Source of the DNA: an uncultured Christensenella sp.
GTDB lineage: Bacteria > Bacillota > Clostridia > Christensenellales > UBA3700
NCBI GenBank assembly: GCA_910579785.1
Contig: CAJTVJ010000045.1
Span: 1-7,805 of the forward strand
Length of the DNA: 7,805 nt
Direction: 5' to 3'
In this document: positions 1 to 5,997 of the stretch, piece after piece
Position numbering within the stretch: the first letter of the stretch is position 1
How the letters are laid out: every line of letters begins with the position of its first letter
Made by a program: the position numbers and the translations under genes
Notes under the pieces: model-generated
Told to the model about the DNA's origin: nothing
Database searches by the model: none
Seen by the model: only the letters and a program-made list of their open reading frames with translations

Positions 1-77
1 GACTGAAACGCAGTGAAATGGAGAAGTCTCATCGAGTTAATAAAAGGATGAGATTTCTCCGCTACGGTCGAAATGAC
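1..77. repeat. Interspersed palindromic repeat, paired units (copy A)
   Basis: Two units face each other. The arm at 20-33 (GGAGAAGTCTCATC) and the arm at 47-60 (GATGAGATTTCTCC) are complementary at 13 of 14 positions around a 13-nt spacer. The right unit continues through GCTACGGTCGAAATGAC to 77. The left unit continues outward to position 1 with a related but diverged tail. The same core recurs at 221-255 and 5998-6053, always between genes. No open reading frame or transposase lies here, so this is a small non-autonomous or structural repeat. The copy may continue left of the window. Confidence 0.75.
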
Positions 78-97
78 TTGACTTATATAAAAGTCAA
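78..97. other. Short inverted repeat TTGACTT / AAGTCAA
   Basis: Seven perfectly complementary bases (78-84 and 91-97) flank a 6-nt AT-only centre, directly after repeat copy A. A second 7-bp inverted repeat, AAACTTT at 114-120 with AAAGTTT at 133-139, follows before the terminator at 160. They could be 3'-UTR hairpins of the gene to the left or an operator. Nothing in the sequence decides between these, and inverted repeats this short are common in AT-rich spacers. Confidence 0.3.
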
Positions 98-159
98 TAT
101 TACTAAGGTTATGAAACTTTGGGAGAGTAATCAAAGTTTGGTGCATTGAATATAATATG

Positions 160-197
160 TGGTCACCTCTCTGCGTTGGTCGAGGTGACCATTTTTT
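160..197 (+). terminator. Rho-independent terminator of an upstream gene
   Basis: A 10-bp stem (160-169 with 182-191, core GGTCACCTC / GAGGTGACC) closes a 12-nt loop and is followed by six consecutive T at 192-197. This is a textbook intrinsic terminator for rightward transcription. No gene inside the window ends before it, so it must serve a transcript that starts to the left of position 1 or an unrecognised RNA in 1-160. Confidence 0.85.
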
Positions 198-220
198 GTT
201 TGTAGATAATCTAACTTTAA

Positions 221-255
221 GTCATTTCGACCAAGCGTAGCGCGTGGAGAAATCT
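221..255 (-). repeat. Interspersed repeat, single unit (copy B)
   Basis: Read on the minus strand this is AGATTTCTCC, a GC-rich middle, then GGTCGAAATGAC. It matches the right unit of copy A at both ends and has a longer middle (ACGCGCTACGCTT). Its middle includes the self-complementary GCGCTACGC-type stretch. It lies between the terminator at 160-197 and the pckG promoter. Confidence 0.7.
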
Positions 256-328
256 AAACATATTAAAAAGGCTCGCGATTACCTAAATTACCCCCTTTAA
301 AGTAAAAATAAAAAATGTTTAAGAATGA

Positions 329-357
329 TTGCATTTGAATGTTTGGTTTGCTATAAT
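329..357 (+). promoter_or_regulatory. SigA-type promoter of pckG
   Basis: A -35 box TTGCAT (329-334), a 17-bp spacer and a perfect -10 box TATAAT (352-357). The -10 is preceded by TG at 349-350, giving an extended -10. Transcription should start near 364, leaving a leader of about 38 nt to the ATG at 402, too short for a riboswitch. No clear operator palindrome overlaps it. Confidence 0.75.
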
Positions 358-401
358 ATTATAGATAAAATAAATTTAAATATATTTAAGGAGTTTTAAC
401 T

Positions 402-2207
402 ATGGCAAATACTACAAACAAGAAAGTATTGGAATTTGTTCAGAGCAGAGTTGATCTTTGCAAGCCTGACAGCGTTGTATGGATCACGGGCGAAGAGGCT
501 CAATACGAAGCTTTGACAAAAGAAGCGATCTCAACGGGAGAAATGATTGAACTCAATCAAAAGACGTTGCCGGGTTGTTTGTTGCACAGAACAAAGCCAA
601 ACGACGTAGCGCGTGTTGAGGGCAGAACTTTCATTTGCTCACGCAAAGAAGAAGATTGCGGACCTACCAACAACTGGTGGAAGCCGTCCGAGGCTTATGC
701 AAAGTTGGAGAGCATTCTTGACGGAGCATACAAGGGCCGTACGATGTACGTTATTCCTTTCTCTATGGGTCCTGTCGGCGGTCCTATCTCCAAAGTTGGT
801 ATCGAGGTCACCGATTCTATCTATGTTGTATTGAATATGAGAATTATGACGAGAGTCGGCAACAACGTATTAGACGCTCTCGGCGACAGCAACGATTTCG
901 TAAGAGGCACGCACGCTAAGTGCGATGTAAATCCCGATGAGAGATACATATGCCAATTCCCAGAGGACAATGCTATCATTTCTGTCAACAGCGCATACGG
1001 CGGCAACGTCTTGCTCGGCAAAAAGTGCTTTGCTCTCAGAATTGCTTCATACCAAGGTAAGAATGAAATGTGGATGGCTGAGCATATGCTCATTCTCGGC
1101 ATCGAGAAGCCGAATAAAGAGACGGTTTATATGTGCGCAGCATTCCCGTCAGCTTGCGGCAAGACCAACCTTGCAATGCTTATTCCGCCTGAGGGATACA
1201 GAAAGAACGGTTACAAGGTATACACAGTCGGCGACGACATCGCTTGGATCAAGAAAGGACCGGACGGCAGACTTTATGCTATCAATCCGGAAAACGGTTT
1301 CTTCGGCGTAGCTCCGGGTACCAACTCCAAGTCCAACTACAATGCTTTGGCGTCTACAAGAAAGAATACGATATTCACCAACGTTGCTCTTGACGAAGAA
1401 AAGGGCGAAGTATGGTGGGAAGCTCTTGAAAAGGACGCTCCAAACAAGCAAAAGCCAGCTAAACTCATCGATTGGATCGGCAGACCTTGGACTCCTGAGA
1501 CTGTTGACGAAGACGGCAAGCCGGTTAAGGCAGCTCACCCGAATTCACGTTTTACAGCTCCTGCAAAGAATTGTCCTTGCATCTCTCCTGAATTTGAGAA
1601 CGGCGCAGGCGTGCCGATCAGCGCAATAATCTTCGGCGGACGTCGTCCTTCCACAGTGCCGCTTGTATATCAAGCAAGAAGCTGGGAGCACGGTGTGTTC
1701 ATCGGTTCTATAATGGGCAGCGAGACGACTGCTGCTGCTACCGGCGCAGTAGGCGTAGTAAGACGCGATCCTATGGCAATGCGTCCGTTCTGCGGATATC
1801 ATATGGGCGACTACTTCCAACACTGGCTCGATATGGGCAAGTCTGTTGACGTAGACAAACAACCTAAGTTCTTCAACGTCAACTGGTTTAGAGTAGACGA
1901 AGAGGGCAACTTCATCTGGCCGGGCTTTGGCGACAATATGCGCGTGCTTGATTGGATGCTCAAAAGAATTGCCGGCGAAGTTGACGCAGTTGAGACTGCT
2001 ATCGGTTACGTTCCTAAGGCTGAGGATATCAACATCGACGGACTTGACGACTTCTCGCTTGACACCTTGAAAGGCATCTTGGCAGTAGACAAGGACGCTT
2101 GGAAGGTTGAGGCTGACGGTATCAAAGAGTTCTATAAGGACTTCGGAAACAAGTTGCCAAAAGAATTGGCTAAACAAGCTGACGAACTTAAATCAAGATT
2201 GGTATAA
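402..2207 (+). CDS. pckG: Phosphoenolpyruvate carboxykinase (GTP)
   Basis: This cytosolic enzyme interconverts oxaloacetate + GTP and phosphoenolpyruvate + GDP + CO2. It can run for gluconeogenesis or, in many anaerobes, in the CO2-fixing direction. At 601 residues it has the usual length of the GTP-dependent family, which is distinct from the shorter ATP-dependent PckA. Visible motifs, in order: GKKCFALR near 206-213 and WMAEHM at 224-229, holding the expected Mn-binding Lys and His; the family P-loop FPSACGKTNLAM at 248-259 with catalytic Cys252; the kinase-2 motif GDDIAWI at 277-283; the FGGRRPSTVPLVY arginine segment at 411-423; and the mobile lid MGSETTAAATG at 438-448. All key residues appear intact. 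The start is supported by AAGGAG at 388-393, eight bases upstream. The gene is monocistronic, with its own promoter (329-357) and terminator (2234-2268). Identification is secure; the physiological direction is not visible. Confidence 0.98.
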   Translation: MANTTNKKVLEFVQSRVDLCKPDSVVWITGEEAQYEALTKEAISTGEMIELNQKTLPGCLLHRTKPNDVARVEGRTFICSRKEEDCGPTNNWWKPSEAYAKLESILDGAYKGRTMYVIPFSMGPVGGPISKVGIEVTDSIYVVLNMRIMTRVGNNVLDALGDSNDFVRGTHAKCDVNPDERYICQFPEDNAIISVNSAYGGNVLLGKKCFALRIASYQGKNEMWMAEHMLILGIEKPNKETVYMCAAFPSACGKTNLAMLIPPEGYRKNGYKVYTVGDDIAWIKKGPDGRLYAINPENGFFGVAPGTNSKSNYNALASTRKNTIFTNVALDEEKGEVWWEALEKDAPNKQKPAKLIDWIGRPWTPETVDEDGKPVKAAHPNSRFTAPAKNCPCISPEFENGAGVPISAIIFGGRRPSTVPLVYQARSWEHGVFIGSIMGSETTAAATGAVGVVRRDPMAMRPFCGYHMGDYFQHWLDMGKSVDVDKQPKFFNVNWFRVDEEGNFIWPGFGDNMRVLDWMLKRIAGEVDAVETAIGYVPKAEDINIDGLDDFSLDTLKGILAVDKDAWKVEADGIKEFYKDFGNKLPKELAKQADELKSRLV

Positions 2208-2233
2208 TTGCATAATTAACTAATTGCTTATAA

Positions 2234-2268
2234 ATAAACACCTGCTTATAAAGCGGGTGTTTATCTTT
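2234..2268 (+). terminator. Rho-independent terminator of pckG
   Basis: A 12-bp stem (2234-2245 with 2253-2264, one G-U pair; ATAAACACCTGC / GCGGGTGTTTAT) with a 7-nt loop lies 26 bases after the pckG stop. The T tract after it is short (CTTTTA), but the arm itself ends in GTTTAT, so the 3' end is U-rich. Confidence 0.75.
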
Positions 2269-2387
2269 TACAAATACAAATTATAATGTTTTATGGGTTA
2301 ATAATATTAGTATAAATCTATATATTTGTTTAAAGGCAAATATGTTTTATAAAGCGGATATCTCTTTTATAAGTTAACTATGACAAT

Positions 2388-2418
2388 AAAAAAGACAAGA
2401 CAACCTAAGCCGTCTTGC
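2388..2418 (-). terminator. Intrinsic terminator of the candidate small RNA
   Basis: On the minus strand GCAAGAC (2418-2412) pairs with GUCUUGU (2401-2395; the outermost pair is G-U) around a 10-nt loop, followed by C and six U (2393-2388). On the plus strand the stem is followed by CTTTTTC, so it may also back up pckG termination, but the minus-strand U tract is better. Confidence 0.65.
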
Positions 2419-2467
2419 TTTTTCACTTCCACATATCGGTTAAGCCTCTTGCTTATCGTATATGCTT
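2388..2467 (-). ncRNA. Candidate small RNA of about 80 nt (unrecognised family)
   Basis: Seen: on the minus strand a near-consensus promoter (2502-2474) predicts a start at A2467. The transcript then folds into an interrupted hairpin. Its outer stem is GCAUAU (2465-2460) with AUAUGU (2436-2431), followed by a 2-bp CG/CG step (2458-2457 with 2438-2437), then an inner stem UAAGC (2455-2451) with GCUUA (2445-2441) and loop AAGAG. A purine-rich linker (about 2430-2419, GGAAGUGAAAAA) leads to a terminator hairpin, CAAGAC with GUCUUG (2417-2412 with 2401-2396), and a U tract ending near 2388. There is no plausible reading frame: the only ATG (2434) gives a three-residue peptide. It lies downstream of the serA terminator and is convergent to pckG. 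I do not recognise the family. A role as a trans-acting RNA is inference. It could also be a stable by-product or a small attenuated leader. Confidence 0.5.
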
Positions 2468-2473
2468 AATAGA

Positions 2474-2502
2474 ATTATAATAGATTTTTTTAGAAATGTA
2501 AA
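2474..2502 (-). promoter_or_regulatory. Promoter of the candidate small RNA
   Basis: On the minus strand: -35 TTTACA (2502-2497, five of six consensus bases), a spacer of exactly 17 bp, and a perfect -10 TATAAT (2479-2474). No gene follows on this strand, and the nearest transcript from upstream is stopped by the terminator at 2613-2646. The promoter therefore has no product except the RNA at 2388-2467. AT-rich background makes chance -10 boxes common, but the full spacing match is less so. Confidence 0.55.
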
Positions 2503-2612
2503 TACAAAATCGCAATATTTTTTGTAAAACATACATATTGGAAAAATCTGTATGTTTTTCGACAGTAATACGTATCTTGTGGAAAAGTGTAAACAAATGC
2601 AAATCATGATAC

Positions 2613-2646
2613 AAAAGTAAAAGAGCACACTCAAAGAATGTGCTCT
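2613..2646 (-). terminator. Terminator of the serC-serA operon
   Basis: On the minus strand an 8-bp perfect stem AGAGCACA / TGTGCTCT (2646-2639 with 2629-2622) and a 9-nt loop are followed by UUUACUUUU. It begins 24 bases after the serA stop codon, the normal distance for the end of the operon. Confidence 0.75.
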
Positions 2647-2670
2647 CAAATTTACAGATACTTATTTAAA

Positions 2671-3795
2671 TCAAAGAACTCTTACGCTCACAGAGTCTGC
2701 CTTTATTGCGTTGAGAGTATTTGCATCGACAGCGGTATTGACGTCTGCTATGACGTAACAAATGCTGCCTCTCGTCGCGCTTGCAATGTTACATACGTCT
2801 TTAAGAGAAGAGGATATCTTTGCTACGGCATCGGCGCTTGATGATACTACGCAGATACGTTGTTTGCCGCCTCTTTCCACTTGAAGTTTTGGGAAATTGA
2901 CGCTGTTGACAACGTTGCCGTTTTCGAGATAATCTTTGAGCTGATTGGCAGCCATGACCGCGCAGTTGTCCTCAGCCTCTGCGGTAGAAGCTCCAAGGTG
3001 GGGGATTGTGATTATACCGTCCACGCCCAAGATGTCGTCGCTTGGCAGGTCGGTGACGTACTTAGCAACTTTCTTGTCAGCAATAGCCTGCTTTATATCT
3101 TCGTTGTTGACGAGTTCGCCTCTTGCGAGATTGATAATACGCACTCCGTCTTTCATAAGCGCGATAGTGTTTTTATTGATAGAATTTTTTGTCTGCTCGG
3201 TTGCAGGTACGTGCAGAGTTATGTAATCGCTCTTTGCATATACGTCGTTGACGTTGTTTGTCAATTCTATTGCAAGGTCTGTCGAGGTGACGAAAGGATC
3301 GTATGCGATGACTTTCATGCCAAGCGCAAGCACTGCGTTTGCCACAAGCTTGCCTATTGCGCCAAGACCTACGATACCAAGCGTCTTGCCGAATATCTCT
3401 TGTCCGACAAATGCCTTTTTGCCTTTTTCCACTTGCTTAGCGACTGTGCCGTCTTTTGTGAGATTTTGAGTCCAATTTATGCCTTCATAGATTTTTCTTG
3501 AAGATACCAAAAGCGCGAAGAGCACCAATTCTTTTACCGCGTTGGCATTTGCGCCCGGGGTGTTGAATACGCACACGCCCTTTTGCGTCATTGTGTCGAT
3601 AGGGATATTGTTGACGCCTGCGCCAGCTCTTGCGACGGCAACTACGCTTGACGGCATATCGTAATCGTGCATGGAGAAGCTGCGCAAAATAATGGCTTTC
3701 GGGTCGGCTGCGTCAGCGCTCACCGTATATTTATCCGACGTAAGTATGTCGCCGACTTTGCTGCTGATTTCGTTGAGTTTGAGTATTTGAGTCAT
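2671..3795 (-). CDS. serA: D-3-phosphoglycerate dehydrogenase
   Basis: Catalyses NAD-dependent oxidation of 3-phosphoglycerate to 3-phosphohydroxypyruvate, the first committed step of serine synthesis, in the cytosol. The 374 residues show an N-terminal substrate/catalytic half with the ARAGAGVNNIP signature (55-65), then a Rossmann NAD site GLGAIG (143-148) with acidic Asp166 after strand 2. Catalytic Arg225 lies in NLARGELV and catalytic His266 in IPHLGAST. Residues about 311-374 form a short ACT-like tail ending in SVRVL; there is no large intervening domain. At the position where the E. coli enzyme has its catalytic Glu (in PTEP), this protein reads LPSDD (250-254), so Asp replaces Glu. 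The start is supported by an AAAGAGGT ribosome site at 3809-3802. It is second in an operon after serC, 113 bases downstream. The ACT-like tail suggests allosteric control, possibly by serine. The general assignment is firm. Confidence 0.95.
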   Translation of the reverse strand: MTQILKLNEISSKVGDILTSDKYTVSADAADPKAIILRSFSMHDYDMPSSVVAVARAGAGVNNIPIDTMTQKGVCVFNTPGANANAVKELVLFALLVSSRKIYEGINWTQNLTKDGTVAKQVEKGKKAFVGQEIFGKTLGIVGLGAIGKLVANAVLALGMKVIAYDPFVTSTDLAIELTNNVNDVYAKSDYITLHVPATEQTKNSINKNTIALMKDGVRIINLARGELVNNEDIKQAIADKKVAKYVTDLPSDDILGVDGIITIPHLGASTAEAEDNCAVMAANQLKDYLENGNVVNSVNFPKLQVERGGKQRICVVSSSADAVAKISSSLKDVCNIASATRGSICYVIADVNTAVDANTLNAIKADSVSVRVL

Positions 3796-3814
3796 TTTTA
3801 TACCTCTTTATTAA

Positions 3815-3852
3815 GATAAGACAGTTATACCGCCGATATAGCTGTCTTTATC
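3815..3852 (-). other. Intercistronic hairpin just upstream of serA
   Basis: Arms 3815-3829 and 3837-3852 give a roughly 15-bp stem with one bulged base and a 7-nt loop. It ends only six bases before the serA Shine-Dalgarno sequence on the minus strand. No U tract follows, so it is not a standard terminator. It may act as a processing or stability element, or modulate serA translation. Confidence 0.55.
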
Positions 3853-3869
3853 AATTATTTATTTTTTGA

Positions 3870-3893
3870 CGGATACGCCGCAAAGAGTATCCG
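3870..3893 (-). other. Intercistronic hairpin just after serC
   Basis: A 7-bp perfect stem CGGATAC / GTATCCG with a 10-nt loop, starting 16 bases after the serC stop. On the minus strand it is followed by an A-rich run rather than U residues, so it does not fit an intrinsic terminator. Read-through into serA is expected. Confidence 0.5.
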
Positions 3894-3908
3894 CCTGTTA
3901 AGTTGAAT

Positions 3909-4979
3909 TTATTTGTTGGCAAGTTCAAATTTCTTCATGAATTCGATAAGAGTCTTGACTCCGTCCACAGGCATAGCGTTGTAGATAGATGCTCTCATGC
4001 CGCCGACCAATCTGTGACCTTTCAAAGATACAAGACCTGCATTTGCCGCTTCTTTTACAAACTGCGCGTCGAGGTCGGCATTCGGCGTCACAAAAGGTAC
4101 GTTCATAAGCGATCTGTCTTCTTTGTTTACGCCGTTGGAGAAGAAAGAAGAATTGTCGATAAAGTCATACAATAGTCCAGCTTTGTATTCATTTATCTTT
4201 TGCATTTCTGCCACGCCGCCAAGTTTTTTGAGGTGACGGAGCGTAAGCATAGCCATATATATCGGGAAGCACGGAGGAGTGTTGTAAAGGCTGTTGTTTT
4301 CCACCTGCGTCTTCCATTTGAGCATTGTCGGACAAATTTTCATGCCGTCCGTGACGAGGTCGTCTCTGATTATGACGATTGTCACGCCTGCCGGAGCAAG
4401 GTTTTTCTGCGCGCCTGCATAAAGCACGCCGTATTTGCTCACGTCCATTTTTTCACTCAAAATGTTTGAGGATATGTCGGCAACCAACGTTGCGTCAGTC
4501 TTTGGCAGCTTGGTATATCTCGTGCCGAATATCGTGTTGTTTTGGCAAATATAGAGATAGTCGATGTTGTCTCTTATCGTCAAATCCTTTGGAATATATG
4601 TGAATTTTTTGTCTTCGGATGAGCCAGCCATAGCGATATCGCCGTATTTCATAGCTTCTTTATAAGCCTTCTTTGCGAAGTTGCCGGTCACGACGTAATC
4701 AGCCTTGCCGCTGCCTGTCAATAGGTTGAGCGGTATAGCTTCAAACTGTGTGGACGCGCCGCCTTGCACCAAAATTACGCTGTATCCTTCGGGGATACCC
4801 ATAAGCTCTTTGAGAAGGGCTATACACTCGTTGTTGATTGCCTCATAGTATTTGCTTCTGTGGCTCATTTCGCACACGCTCATACCGCTTCCGTCATAGT
4901 TGATGAAGTCTCTTTGCGCTTCTTCCAACACTTCCATAGGAAGCATAGACGGACCTGCCGAAAAATTAAAAACTCTCAT
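3909..4979 (-). CDS. serC: Phosphoserine aminotransferase
   Basis: A PLP enzyme that transaminates 3-phosphohydroxypyruvate with glutamate to give O-phosphoserine, the second step of serine synthesis (cytosolic). The 356-residue product has the normal family length. It opens with the family signature RVFNFSAGPSMLP and has HRS at 40-42, the phosphate-binding GGAS at 73-76, NNTIFGT at 147-153, the PLP-binding Lys192 in YAGAQKN, and GHRLVGGMRASIYNA at 321-335. An in-frame ATG 36 bases further upstream (5015) is rejected as the start: the family begins at MRVFNFSAGP, AAGGAG sits five bases before the 4979 ATG, and the longer version would lose that site. It is the first gene of the serC-serA operon, transcribed from the promoter at 5035-5063. 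SerB, the phosphatase that completes the pathway, is not in the window. Confidence 0.97.
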   Translation of the reverse strand: MRVFNFSAGPSMLPMEVLEEAQRDFINYDGSGMSVCEMSHRSKYYEAINNECIALLKELMGIPEGYSVILVQGGASTQFEAIPLNLLTGSGKADYVVTGNFAKKAYKEAMKYGDIAMAGSSEDKKFTYIPKDLTIRDNIDYLYICQNNTIFGTRYTKLPKTDATLVADISSNILSEKMDVSKYGVLYAGAQKNLAPAGVTIVIIRDDLVTDGMKICPTMLKWKTQVENNSLYNTPPCFPIYMAMLTLRHLKKLGGVAEMQKINEYKAGLLYDFIDNSSFFSNGVNKEDRSLMNVPFVTPNADLDAQFVKEAANAGLVSLKGHRLVGGMRASIYNAMPVDGVKTLIEFMKKFELANK

Positions 4980-5034
4980 TGTTACTCCTTGGTTGATATG
5001 GTATTTCCAAATCAAAATAAATTGATACTATATT

Positions 5035-5063
5035 ATTATATCACTTGACATAGCGATTGGCAA
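5035..5063 (-). promoter_or_regulatory. SigA-type promoter of the serC-serA operon
   Basis: On the minus strand: -35 TTGCCA (5063-5058, five of six consensus bases), a 17-bp spacer, a TG extension and a perfect -10 TATAAT (5040-5035). The predicted start near 5028 leaves a leader of about 48 nt, too short for a T-box or serine-sensing attenuator. Regulation, if any, is probably at initiation or through SerA feedback. Confidence 0.75.
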
Positions 5064-5140
5064 CACAATCAAAATGATTATTGTATAAAATTTCACAATT
5101 TTTTTAAGCGCGAAATATGTCGAAATACAAAGATAAAAGT

Positions 5141-5151
5141 TGTGCGGCACA
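5141..5151. promoter_or_regulatory. Palindrome TGTGCGGCACA in the divergent spacer
   Basis: A perfect 5-1-5 palindrome lies between the divergently transcribed serC and the nucleotidyltransferase gene, about 100 bases before the latter's start. It is GC-rich against an AT-rich spacer. It could be a binding site for a dimeric regulator, but there is only one copy and no recognised consensus. Confidence 0.2.
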
Positions 5152-5254
5152 GGCTGCATATGAATATATAGGATAAATGAATAATTTTTTAGTATTGCCA
5201 TAGACTAATAGCAAATATCATTTCCCGTCATTTGATTGGCGGCGAGGAGGAATT

Positions 5255-5968
5255 ATGCAAGCGATAATTATGGCAGGCGGAATGGGAAGCAGATTGAGAC
5301 CTTTGACAAATTCTCTGCCCAAACCGTTGGTTAAGATAATAGACAAACCCGTCATGGAGTACGTCATAGAAAATCTTGTCGAGGGCGGTATAAAGGACAT
5401 TGCCGTGACAGTGGGATATAAGGCTGATATGATTATGGACTATTTTGGTGACGGAGGTCAATGGGGAGCAAAATTGAGTTATTTTGTCGAAGACGTTCCG
5501 CTTGGTACTGCCGGAGGCGTGAAGAACGTCAAAGACCATATTATAGACGACTTTGTCGTTATGTCGGCAGACGGACTTTGCAATATAGATATAAAGGAGT
5601 TTTGCAACTTTCACCACTCGCACACTTCCAAGGTGAGTATGGCAGTGAGATATATGCAGGATGCCAGGGGATTCGGTCTTGTAAAAGCTGACGAAGAGGG
5701 CGTAGTAAAAGCCTTTTCAGAAAAGCCTAAATTTGTCGTATCCGGTTATATCAATATGGGAATATATGCGTTTGACAAGAACATAATGGACGTTATTCCC
5801 GACGGTAAAAGCGACTTTTCATATGATATCTTTCCTAAACTTTTGGGAGATATTAGAGTATTTAAACCCGACTGTTTTTGGTCGGATATAGGAACTCTGC
5901 CCGAATATTATCTTACAAATCACTTTGTCAGCACGCACCCCGAAAGATTCAGAGTGAGTTTGTTATAG
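5255..5968 (+). CDS. Sugar-phosphate nucleotidyltransferase (single-domain, NTP_transferase family)
   Basis: Predicted to join a nucleoside triphosphate to a sugar-1-phosphate, releasing pyrophosphate and making an NDP-sugar for glycan synthesis; cytosolic. The 237 residues form one Rossmann-like catalytic domain. Visible motifs are the N-terminal nucleotide loop AIIMAGGMGSRLRPLT (3-18) with KPLVKI after it, PLGTAGGVK at 82-90, SADGL at 104-108 with the likely metal-binding Asp106, FSEKPK at 154-159, NMGIY at 167-171 and WSDIGT at 209-214 with the second metal-binding Asp211. There is no C-terminal hexapeptide-repeat domain, so it is not GlmU or a full-length ADP-glucose enzyme. It most resembles mannose-1-phosphate guanylyltransferase, MurU and HddC types; the sugar and base cannot be read from sequence. 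The central motif is SADGLCNID, where relatives usually have GDALTDID-like sequence. AGGAGG at 5245-5250, four bases upstream, fixes the start. No sugar-pathway neighbours are present. Confidence 0.9.
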   Translation: MQAIIMAGGMGSRLRPLTNSLPKPLVKIIDKPVMEYVIENLVEGGIKDIAVTVGYKADMIMDYFGDGGQWGAKLSYFVEDVPLGTAGGVKNVKDHIIDDFVVMSADGLCNIDIKEFCNFHHSHTSKVSMAVRYMQDARGFGLVKADEEGVVKAFSEKPKFVVSGYINMGIYAFDKNIMDVIPDGKSDFSYDIFPKLLGDIRVFKPDCFWSDIGTLPEYYLTNHFVSTHPERFRVSLL

Positions 5969-5997
5969 TAAAATAGGATTTATTGACTATTTGAAAG

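Noticed and set aside
111..149. 12-codon plus-strand frame (MKLWESNQSLVH) before the terminator at 160, as a possible leader peptide
   Set aside because: The AAGG upstream is only two bases from the ATG, there is no run of regulatory codons, and pckG has its own promoter downstream of the terminator.
1..255. CRISPR array
   Set aside because: The repeat units are few, occur in both orientations and vary in their middles, and there are no regular spacers or cas genes.
1545..2177. 210-codon open frame on the minus strand
   Set aside because: It is antisense to the strongly conserved 3' part of pckG, with no start signals and no recognisable protein.
2440..2649. 69-codon minus-strand frame in the serA-pckG spacer
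   Set aside because: It spans the serA terminator and the small-RNA promoter, has low-complexity Ile/Phe/Tyr composition from AT-rich DNA, and lacks a Shine-Dalgarno sequence.
2860..3501. 213-codon open frame on the plus strand
   Set aside because: It lies entirely antisense to serA. Its Cys/Val/Phe-rich translation has no family signature and it has no promoter or ribosome site.
4980..5034. T-box or serine-responsive riboswitch before serC
   Set aside because: The leader from the predicted start is only about 48 nt, with no specifier stem, no T-box sequence and no terminator hairpin.
5195..5221. Possible plus-strand promoter TTGCCA / TATCAT for the nucleotidyltransferase gene
   Set aside because: The spacer is only 15 bp and there is no extended -10. 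In AT-rich DNA this is too weak to annotate, so the gene's promoter remains unidentified.
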